A stretch of 12,474 bases of DNA from JAABRU01 sp050180235. Its GTDB lineage: Bacteria; Desulfobacterota; Desulfobacteria; Desulfobacterales; Desulfococcaceae. This document shows positions 1-7,800 of the stretch, piece by piece. The notes under the pieces were generated by a model. It had not been told where the DNA came from. It was given only the letters and a program-made list of their open reading frames with translations, and did no database searches. The translations under genes were made by a program, and so were the position numbers. Numbering within the stretch: position 1 is the stretch's first letter; each line of letters opens with the position of its first letter. Where the stretch lies: positions 1 through 12,474 of the forward strand of contig JBFXEJ010000147.1 in the NCBI GenBank assembly GCA_050180235.1, in the 5' to 3' direction.

Positions 1-2
1 AG

Positions 3-116
3 ACTGCCGAATGGTATAAAGAACGGAACAGGAATATGAAAGGTGTGGACTGGCAGTTCAGAACAAAGGATGCGAGAATAAAACTGAAGCGACTTTATCC
101 GTCAGTTAAACCTTGA
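3..116 (+). pseudogene. IS630-family transposase, C-terminal fragment (runs off window start)
   Basis: The only open frame at the left edge encodes 37 residues ending in TGA at 114-116. It contains the stretch WYKERN, then VDWQF and DARIKLKRLYPS. This resembles the C-terminal tail of IS630/Tc1-type DDE transposases, which often end in a V-x-WQF-T-x-x-DARIKLKRLYP-like sequence. The catalytic DDE residues and the helix-turn-helix would lie upstream, outside the window, so it is not possible to say whether the element is intact. No terminal inverted repeat or TA target site could be identified with confidence after the stop. The family call comes from remembered tail motifs only; a different DDE transposase family is the main alternative. 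Confidence 0.6.
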
Positions 117-242
117 CAGAACATTAGTGAGTTCACAGATATTTTCCGGCTCGTGCTTTCAGTTCTGGATTTAGGAGATAAAAAACTGATTGACATTATG
201 ACAAAACAGTTGCAGACTCTTGCGGAAATGGCGGGCAAATAA
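117..242 (+). pseudogene. in-frame coding remnant after the transposase stop
   Basis: Immediately after the transposase TGA the same frame stays open for 41 codons to TAA at 240-242. The residues read like real protein: ISEFTDIFRLVLSVLDLGDK followed by KLIDIMTKQLQTLAEMAGK, with an amphipathic helical character. No Shine-Dalgarno/ATG pair starts it; the only internal ATG, at 198-200, would leave about 14 codons. It could be the 3' tail of a host gene cut by the insertion, or simply chance open frame. I do not recognise the protein family. Confidence 0.3.
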
Positions 243-260
243 TAGAGAGGAACAATAATA

Positions 261-266
261 AAGGAG
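261..266 (+). promoter_or_regulatory. Shine-Dalgarno for the 92-residue membrane protein gene
   Basis: AAGGAG lies six bases upstream of the ATG at 273. The same motif with the same six-base spacing occurs before the next gene (555-560 before ATG 567), so the two translation starts are nearly copies of each other. Confidence 0.75.
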
Positions 267-272
267 AATAGT

Positions 273-551
273 ATGAATGATATTTTTACAAGGTTTGTGA
301 TTTTCTTTTCTCATGTGGTGATTCCTGTTGTTCTTGTTTTCTGGGTGATGTATTTTGCTGGGTTCAGAATGATTACCCGGAAAAGTCTCCCCGCAAAGTG
401 GCTGTGGCTGTCTTTTTTTGTTTCATGGTTTCTTTCGTCTCTTCCTGGTTTTTTTTATGGCAAATCAGCCTATGCAGAATGGCTCTTCCTGTGCATCCCC
501 GCATTCTTTTCATTTATTTCTCTATCTATTTTTTCGCATAAATCAAAGTGA
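273..551 (+). CDS. small three-helix inner-membrane protein, function unknown
   Basis: The 92-residue product is strongly hydrophobic. Three likely membrane helices are visible at about residues 8-29 (FFSHVVIPVVLVFWVMYFAG), 43-61 (a W/L/F-rich run ending in SSLPGFF) and 69-87 (EWLFLCIPAFFSFISLSIF). The intervening loops carry basic residues (RMITRKSLPAK and the C-terminal SHKSK). No catalytic motif or recognisable domain is present. The start is fixed by a strong AAGGAG at ideal spacing. The next gene begins 15 bases after this stop and is probably co-transcribed with it. Being next to another membrane-anchored protein, the two may form a small membrane complex, but that is inference. I do not recognise the family. 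Confidence 0.75.
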   Translation: MNDIFTRFVIFFSHVVIPVVLVFWVMYFAGFRMITRKSLPAKWLWLSFFVSWFLSSLPGFFYGKSAYAEWLFLCIPAFFSFISLSIFSHKSK

Positions 552-566
552 TAAAAGGAGAATGCT

Positions 567-1178
567 ATGGGGTTTCTGGTATTTCTTATTGTGATGTTTT
601 TATTTGTTTTGGGTATGGTCGGTTTCTGCCGTATGGTGGCATGGCTTTTTACAGACAGAAAGACAGTGCAGTATGATCGTCTTCAGCAGCAACTTGATGA
701 TGAGGAATTTGAAAGAGAAGAAGACAGGCGAAGAAGCATTTCAGAAGAAAACAGACAAATAACCATTTCATCCGAAAGAAAGAAACCAAAAACAAACCAG
801 CAACACAAACATCCTTCTTCCTGTACTCCGGCATCATTTATCACTGAAACCGAAGCAAATTTATATAAGGCAATTTTTTCTTTGGTGGAAAGGAATGGTA
901 AAAAAAAGGATATTTCCAGTACTGATCAACTCCCTGTTATTCTGTCTGGTCAGGAACTGATAAAATACAAGCATGTTGCAAAAAAACAGTCACCTGAAGA
1001 AATTATTGAAAGCATAGAAAAAGAACTGAATTACATAAAGACAAAGGGAACCATCGATCCTGATGTTGTTGACGCAACAATGTATATTTTTATGCTCATA
1101 TATATGAATTATTCTGAACGATTTGAAGAATGGAATATCGCAATGATGGATACAGTCCTTAAGAAAGCAGGAATATAA
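567..1178 (+). CDS. membrane-anchored protein with charged linker and soluble C-terminal domain, function unknown
   Basis: The 203-residue product starts with one hydrophobic helix at about residues 2-28 (GFLVFLIVMFLFVLGMVGFC). A very charged Gln/Glu/Arg-rich stretch follows at about residues 35-65 (QQQLDDEEFEREEDRRR), likely a coiled coil or extended linker, then a Lys/Pro/His-rich segment to about residue 85. Residues 88-203 look like a compact helical soluble domain (TEANLYKAIF, SPEEIIESIEKELNYIK, ATMYIFMLIYMNYSERFEEW). The topology suggests an N-terminal anchor with the bulk of the protein on one side of the membrane, probably cytoplasmic given the basic residues (R and K) after the helix. 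AAGGAG at 555-560 supports the start. It shares an operon-like arrangement with the preceding membrane protein. No known domain is recognised. Confidence 0.75.
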   Translation: MGFLVFLIVMFLFVLGMVGFCRMVAWLFTDRKTVQYDRLQQQLDDEEFEREEDRRRSISEENRQITISSERKKPKTNQQHKHPSSCTPASFITETEANLYKAIFSLVERNGKKKDISSTDQLPVILSGQELIKYKHVAKKQSPEEIIESIEKELNYIKTKGTIDPDVVDATMYIFMLIYMNYSERFEEWNIAMMDTVLKKAGI

Positions 1179-1179
1179 C

Positions 1180-1216
1180 ATTCCGGGATTATCCTGGAAT
1201 TGGGAGATTTTCTCCC
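1180..1216 (+). terminator. two adjacent hairpins just after the small-gene pair
   Basis: Two bases after the TAA of the 203-residue gene, ATTCCGGGA (1180-1188) pairs with TCCTGGAAT (1192-1200) across a three-base loop with one G-U wobble. A second hairpin, GGGAGA (1202-1207) with TCTCCC (1211-1216), follows directly. Neither has a clear U tract, so this would be an atypical terminator or an mRNA 3'-end stabiliser. Confidence 0.4.
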
Positions 1217-1282
1217 CATTCCTATTGTGTGCTTTTCTTTCCATTGCCCGCCGTTTCCGCAAAAACCCCCGGCCCCGGTTGC

Positions 1283-1298
1283 AGGCGGTAAACCGCCT
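1283..1298. repeat. 7-bp perfect hairpin (AGGCGGT / ACCGCCT)
   Basis: AGGCGGT at 1283-1289 and ACCGCCT at 1292-1298 are perfect complements with a two-base spacer. The GC-rich surroundings (1245-1300) contrast with the AT-rich flanks, which suggests a dispersed repeat rather than unique sequence. No T run follows, so an intrinsic terminator is unlikely. Confidence 0.4.
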
Positions 1299-1607
1299 TA
1301 GCCTTTCAATATAAAAAATCGCTTTCCGTCTGATTTTAAAATCTTCTGTACCGACCATAATAAGTGGGGGAGGAGTCCCGGTCATGGGGTTTTACCTTTT
1401 CCTCTCATGTTATTCGCCCTGTCAGATATGGATTACGGCTTTTTCTCTCATATAACCACGTGAAAAAAGTAACAATCTGGTTACATCTATATATAACTAT
1501 CTGTTTTTATTATTCCGTCTCAAAATGCTTGATTTTGAAACCTTATCCTGCTAAAACAGAATTTACACAGCAGGAAAAATATTTGATTGACCGGGTGCAG
1601 AGATAAA

Positions 1608-1784
1608 GTTTTCCCACAGAGAACACAGAGAAAAAACACAGAGGACACAGAGGATTCAGCAAAAAAAAATTGTTCTCCGTGATAAGTTTTCCCACAGAGA
1701 ACAAAGAGGTTCAGGCAGGACAAAAAAATCTCTGTGTTCTCTGTGGGAAACAAATAAAAAAACTCTGTGTCCTCTGTGGGAAAC
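1608..1784. repeat. mixed-orientation CACAGAG repeat cluster (five copies, large potential hairpin)
   Basis: Copies of a roughly 20-bp unit TTTCCCACAGAGAACACAGA occur forward at 1608-1630 and 1686-1709, with a related forward copy lacking the TTTCCC start at 1635-1654 (CACAGAGGACACAGAGGA). Reverse-complement copies lie at 1730-1751 and 1763-1784 (CTCTGTG...CTGTGGGAAAC). The first forward and first reverse copies match over about 22 bases. The arrangement can fold into a very long hairpin. Spacing is irregular and orientation mixed, so it is not a CRISPR array. Similar CACAGAG/CCACAGAG repeats are, from memory, scattered in several bacterial genomes. Confidence 0.75.
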
Positions 1785-1792
1785 AAATTTTG

Positions 1793-1818
1793 ATTCTCCG
1801 GCTTCGTTTCCGGAGAAT
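1793..1818. promoter_or_regulatory. 9-bp perfect hairpin in the synthase leader
   Basis: ATTCTCCGG (1793-1801) and CCGGAGAAT (1810-1818) are perfect complements around an eight-base loop, ending 51 bases before the synthase start codon. No U tract follows, so it is not a simple terminator. It could be a leader structure, an operator-type palindrome or a short dispersed repeat; its core resembles the ATTCCGGC hairpin at 11331-11350. Confidence 0.4.
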
Positions 1819-1858
1819 GCCGGTCAGAACAAAATATCTCTGTCCGGATTTTTTAAAA

Positions 1859-1864
1859 AAGGAG
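1859..1864 (+). promoter_or_regulatory. Shine-Dalgarno deciding the TTG start of the synthase
   Basis: An AAGGAG motif ends six bases before TTG at 1870. The first in-frame ATG (1924) would delete the conserved KS N-terminal beta strand (VAVIGMGCFFP), so the TTG start is preferred. Confidence 0.7.
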
Positions 1865-1869
1865 AAAGG

Positions 1870-4800
1870 TTGAAAACACAAAACAGAACAGGGGAAAACT
1901 GCCATCCGGTCGCGGTTATCGGCATGGGATGTTTTTTCCCAAAGGCTTCGGGACTGAAAGAGTACTGGCGTCTGCTCTTTAAAGGTCAGGACGCGATTGG
2001 CGAGGTGCCGGAAACCCACTGGTCTCCGGCAGATTATTATCACAAAGATCCCAAAAAACCGGATCATGTGTACTGCAAACGCGGGGGGTATCTCTCGCCC
2101 ATATCCTTTGATCCTTCGGAATTCGGCATTCCCCCCAGCGCGCTGGAGGCTACGGACACTTCCCAACTGCTGGGACTGCTGGCAGCCCGGATTGCACTGG
2201 AAGACGCTGGATACGGTCTGGATCGGGAGTTTGACCGGGATCGCACCGGTGTGATTCTGGGCGCTACCGGAACACAGGAGCTTGTCATTCCCCTGGGCGC
2301 ACGGCTCGGGCATCCGCACTGGCGCCGTGCGCTGGAAAAAGCCGGAATTTCTCCGGAAAAAGCAGAAGAGGTTATGGGGTATATTTCCGATGCCTATGTT
2401 CCCTGGCAGGAAAATTCCTTTCCCGGTCTGCTGGGCAATGTGATCGCGGGAAGAATTGCCAACCGCCTGAATCTGGGCGGAACCAACTGCGCTGTGGATG
2501 CCGCGTGCGCCAGTTCCATGGCTGCCATGCACATGTCTCTCATGGAAATTTGGAGCGGACGGGCAGAAATGATGGTCAGCGGGGGTGTAGATTGTCTCAA
2601 TGACATTTTCATGCACATGTGCTTTTCCAAAACCCCGATTCTGTCTCCCACCGGTGACGTGCGGCCTTTTTCCGCAAATGCAGACGGCTCCCTTCTGGGT
2701 GAGGGCGTGGGGCTGCTGGTGTTCAAGTCTTTGGACAAAGCAGAAGCGGACGGAGATCGGATTTATGCAGTCATCAAAGGCGTTGGCTCGTCCAGTGACG
2801 GAAAATCCGGCAGCATTTATGCTCCCCGTGCCGAAGGCCAGATCAAGGCTTTGCGCACAGCTTATGCGCAGGCCGGTTTTTCACCGGCCACAGTGGAGTT
2901 GGTGGAAGCACACGGAACCGGAACCCGTGTGGGCGATGAAGTGGAATTCCGTGCGCTGAAGCAGGTTTATGCAGAGGCGGGTCTCAGGGGAGAGAAAAAC
3001 CGCTGTGCTGTGGGAACCGTCAAATCCATGATCGGACATACCAAAGCCGCAGCAGGCGCGGCAGGTCTGATCAAAAGTGTGCTGGCTCTGCATCACAAGG
3101 TTTTGCCCCCCACACTCAAGATTGACCAGCCTGATCCACGGCTGCAAATCACTGACAGCCCTTTTTATCTCAACACCCGGACAAATCCCTGGATTTCATC
3201 ACCGGATCATCCCCGCAGATGCGCGGTCAGTTCATTCGGTTTTGGGGGCAGCAATTTTCACATGGTGCTGGAAGAATACCAAAAGCAGAAATCTGATCCT
3301 TCCTGGGACGGTTCTGTGGAAATTCTGGCTCTTTCCGGTGCAAGTCCAGCGGAACTGGAAACCCGGCTGGCAGAACTGAAAACCGATATGGCGCAGGGAA
3401 TGTCAGATGAGGAAATCTCCCGCAGGGCAGCAAAGACCCGTGCGGAATTTTCCATGAGCAGACCCTACCGTATCCTTGTGGTGCTGGAAAAGGCTTTGGA
3501 TCGGTTTGAAAATCTTACAGAAACCTTTTCTGCCGCCATAGAGCAGATCAAATCCGGGGCCGGGGAAAAAGCCCGGAATATCCGCAATATTTTTTACGGA
3601 GGGCCGGAACATCCGGGAAAAATGGCCTTTGTTTTTCCGGGCCAGGGCAGTCAGTACACAGAAATGGGCAGGGATCTGGTTTCCTGTTTTCCGCAGGCAT
3701 TGGAAACAATGGAAAAAGCAGATGCCAAAACCCATCTGCCGGACAAACTGAGCAGTTATATTTATCCTGCTCCTCCGATGAATCCGGAAGAAAAAACAGA
3801 GCAGGAAACCCGGCTGCGAAGCACAGATGCTGCCCAGCCCGCGATTGGGGCAGTCAGTCTGTCCATGATTAAAATCCTGAAATATTTCGGCATAAATCCT
3901 GATGCTGCCTGCGGACACAGTTTTGGGGAACTCTGCGCTCTGCACGCGGCAGGCCGGATTGATGAGGAAACACTCATGGAACTGGCCGCAGAACGGGGCC
4001 GTGTCATGGCAGAGGCGGGAAAAGCAAATGCCGGAACCATGACAGCCGTGCAGGCTCCTCTTGCGGATATTGAAAAAATCATCCGTGAGGAATGCCCGGA
4101 AGTGATTCTTGCCAACCGCAACAGCCCGGATCAGGGAGTTGTTTCCGGTTCTGTTTCTGCCATAGAAAAAGCAGAACGCGTTTTTGCCAAACACGGTATT
4201 TCTTTCAAACGGCTGCCGGTTTTTGCCGCGTTTCACAGTCCTTTGATGAAAGATGCGCAAAAGGCATTTGCCGCCGCGATCAGCCGCATCATGATGAAAC
4301 CTTCGGATATACCGGTATTTTCCAATGCCAGCGCGCAGCCTTATCCTGATAATTCCGAAGCCGCGAAAACCCTGCTGGCCGGGCAGATACTTTCTCCTGT
4401 GGATTTTGTCAATGAGATCAGAAATCTGTTTCAGATCGGTGTCCGCACCTTTGTGGAAGTCGGCCCGAAATCTGTGCTGACCGGACTGCTCAGAGCCATT
4501 CTCAAAGGTCTGCAGTTCAATTCCCTGAGTCTTGACGCATCCGGGGGACGGGGATTCGGCATTTCGGATCTGGCCCGTGTTCTCTGTTATCTTGCTGCGC
4601 TGGGACATCCGGTGAATCTGAAAAACTGGGAACAGCCCCTTCCTGAAACACGCAGACAGCGCATGAGTGTTCCTATTTCCGGCGCAAATTACCGTTCTTC
4701 AAACAAAAACAAAGCAGATGAAAAAAAGATTCCCCCAGCCAGAGGCATGGGGAATGCACAGAGTGTTCAGACAGGGGCACCGCATCCGGACGGGAAAACC

Positions 4801-7800
4801 AGGCCTGCTGTAAACGCATCAGTATCCGGAAAAGCGGAAATTCCGTCAGTTTCTCTGATGTCCGCGGATCAAATGGGAAAACAGCAGGCATTGCCTGAAA
4901 AAAAACCTCCGGTCAGGAGTATTCCGCCCAGATCGGACAATCATACAAAGATGGTGAGAGAGATAAAGCCAATGAATAAAACCAATCCCCCCTCTGCATC
5001 GGGACAGGCACGCCACAGTCTGATGTCAGACGCATTCAAAGCAGTGCAGGAAGGACTGAAATCCATACAGAATCTGCATTTTCAGACTGCTGAAACCCAT
5101 AAAAAATTTCTGGAAGCCCAGACCCGTGCAGGCCGCACTTTGCAGGAGATGATGGAAAACACCCGGCGTCTGGCGGAAATTTCTTTGGGAATACCGATGC
5201 CCGCGTTTGCGGAATCCTATGTGGTTCCTGCATATTCAAGTCCCAATATTTCCGGACAGGAAAGAATTTACCGGCCTGCAAATGCACAGCCTCAGGCGGA
5301 AAAAGCCGCGCCTTTGCCGTATTCCTCTTTTTCCCATCCGGAGACGCAGGCAAAGTCTGCTGAGCCTTTGCCATACAGCACCCGGCAGGCTCCTGCGCCT
5401 GCTGTTTCAGCACCCTCTCAGCAGATTTCTTCCCAAACAGCAAAGCCCCAGTCCGCTGTTCCTGAGAAGACTGTCGCGCCTGCTCCAAAACCTGCACCGA
5501 AAAATGATGCCCGTCAGAAGATTGAAAAGACCATGCTGGAAGTGGTCAGCGAGCTGACCGGTTATCCTGCGGAAATGCTGAATTTGGAAATGGATATTGA
5601 GGCGGATCTGGGCATTGATTCCATCAAACGCGTGGAAATTTTATCCGCATTTGAGGAAAAAATGCCGGATATTCCTCCGGTTTCGCCTGAAATCATGGGA
5701 ACCCTGAAAACTCTGGGGCAGATTGTGGATTATCTTTGCAAAGAGAGTGTGATTCCGGATCAGCCAGAACCCGCAAAAGAGGCTCCCAAATCTGCCGTTG
5801 AAGCAAGCGCAACTCCGGCAAAAGCAGATCGGCAGAAGATCGAATCCGTGATGATGGCAGTGGTCAGCGATTTAACCGGTTATCCTGCGGAAATGCTGAA
5901 TTTGGATATGGACATTGAGGCGGATCTGGGCATTGATTCCATCAAACGCGTGGAAATTTTATCCGCATTTGAGGAAAAAATGCCGAATCTGCCCCCGGTT
6001 TCTCCGGAAATCATGGGAACTTTGAAAACCCTGGGTCAGATTGTGGATTATTTATGCAAGGCCGGTTCGGTTTCAGTTGCTGCGCATCCGGTTCAGGAGC
6101 AGTCTGTGCCTGTTTTTTCGCAAACTTCGGGAACCTCAGTTCACCGGACTTCGGAAATTTCAGCCACCCAGACTTCACGAGCATCGATCAAAGAGATTGA
6201 ATCTGTGATGATGGCAGTGGTCAGTGATTTAACCGGTTATCCTGCGGAAATGCTCAATCTGGATATGGATATTGAGGCGGATCTGGGCATTGATTCCATC
6301 AAACGGGTGGAGATTTTATCCGCATTTGAGGAAAAAATGCCAAATCTGCCCCCGGTTTCTCCGGAAATCATGGGAACCCTGAAAACCCTGGGTCATATTG
6401 TGGAATATCTGAACAAATCCGGCACAGTCGCAGATGTACAGACTGTTGCGAAAACAGAAATTTCCCATGTCCAGCCGCATCCGGATCTGAAAACAGAAGT
6501 TTCCCATGTCACGCCGCATCCGGATCTGAAAAAAAAAATTGTCACACTGACACCTGCGTCTGCTCTGTGTGAACCGGTGAGGATTCCCGCAGATCGGCCT
6601 GTTTATATTACACAGGACAGAAAAGGACTGGCAAAAGCCATCGCTGACGCTCTCCAATCTCAGGGCGCGGGAGCCGTGCTGATTTCCCCTTCCCAACTGC
6701 CCGGAAAAGCTGAGCCGCCACTGCCCGGAGGTCTGATTGTTCTTGCAGACGCATGGGAAAAACAGGACAGTGATTTTCTCAAACAGGTCTTTGCCCTGAC
6801 ACAGGGATTTGCAAATGATCTTCTGGAATCTGCAAAACAGGGCGGAGCGATTTTTGCCACAGTTTCCCGCATGGACGGCGGATTCGGATTCACCGGAAAA
6901 AGTTTTGAAAATCCGTATCAGGGCGGGCTTGCGGGACTGTCCAAAACCGCATCAATGGAATGGGAAAAAGTCTGCTGCCATGCGCTGGATATTGCACCGC
7001 AATGGACAGACACAGCGGAAATTGCAAAAGCAGTGGTAAGGGAAATCCTTCATCACAGCCCAGTGGAAGTGGGTTTGAATCCCAATGGCCGTTTTACACC
7101 GGAACTCAGGGAAGCCGCATATCCGCAGGGAAAAATCCGTTTACAGGCAAAAGATGCGGTAATTGTCACGGGCGGAGCGCGGGGTGTCACTGCTGCGGCT
7201 GCTTTGGCTTTGGCAAGGGAATTTCAGCCAACCCTGATTCTGGTGGGACGTTCTCCCCGGCCTTTGACAGAACCGGAATGGCTTGGCGGTCTGCATACAG
7301 AGGCGGAGATGAAAAAAGCCATTCTGAAACACAGTTTTGCAGGAAAAAATCCCCGGCCTGCGGAACTGGAATCCGCGTTCCGCAAATACCGTGCAGACAG
7401 GGAAATCATCAGCAATCTGGAACAGATACGCATGACCGGAGCGACAGTGGCCTATTTTCCCGCAGATGTGCGGTCTGCCAATGCTGTCCGTGCAGTTGTG
7501 GATCAGGTACGCTCTTCTTACGGCCCCATCCGTGCGCTGATTCACGGAGCAGGAATTCTGGAAGATCGTCTGATAGCCGACAAAACACAGGAGCAGTTTG
7601 ACCGGGTTTTTGATACCAAAGTCAAAGGGCTGGAGATTCTCCTTGATGCACTCAAAGATGAGCCACTGAAATATCTGATTCTTTTTTCTTCTGTGGCCGG
7701 ACGCATGGGAAATCAGGGACAGGCCGATTATGCCACAGCCAACGAAGTGCTGAACAAAACCGCGTGGTGCCAAGCCCGGAAACGGCCTGACTGCCGGGTA

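Larger units (their letters stand above)
1179..1869. other. 691-bp intergenic region without a convincing gene
   Basis: I see no supportable coding sequence here. Short open frames exist on both strands (for example 1364-1606 and 990-1385 complement), but they lack good ribosome sites, have unconvincing compositions, and overlap repeats or the preceding gene. The region holds the hairpins at 1180-1216, a perfect 7-bp hairpin AGGCGGT/ACCGCCT at 1283-1298, the CACAGAG repeat cluster at 1608-1784 and a 9-bp hairpin at 1793-1818 shortly before the synthase start. The stretch 1380-1600 is AT-rich and shows nothing else recognisable. Confidence 0.6.

Noticed and set aside
990..1385. 131-codon open frame on the complement
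   Set aside because: Overlaps the 3' third of the supported 203-residue gene in antisense and shows no ribosome site or recognisable protein features.
1364..1606. 80-codon open frame on the + strand starting with GTG
   Set aside because: Poor protein-like composition, no conserved features, it crosses an AT-rich non-coding stretch and ends at the start of the repeat cluster.
1608..1784. Possible CRISPR array
   Set aside because: Copies are in both orientations, spacers are irregular (a few to about 30 bases) and share sequence, and no cas gene is nearby.
1711..2616. 301-codon open frame on the complement
   Set aside because: Mirror of the repeat cluster and the KS coding region; its sequence is the antisense of conserved KS codons.
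3403..4608. 401-codon open frame on the complement
   Set aside because: Entirely antisense to the AT domain, whose active-site motifs are clear on the + strand.
6960..7601. 213-codon open frame on the + strand within the synthase
   Set aside because: Different frame from the KR coding sequence, rich in Cys/Gly/Ser/Arg typical of an out-of-frame shadow, while the KR frame carries intact catalytic motifs.
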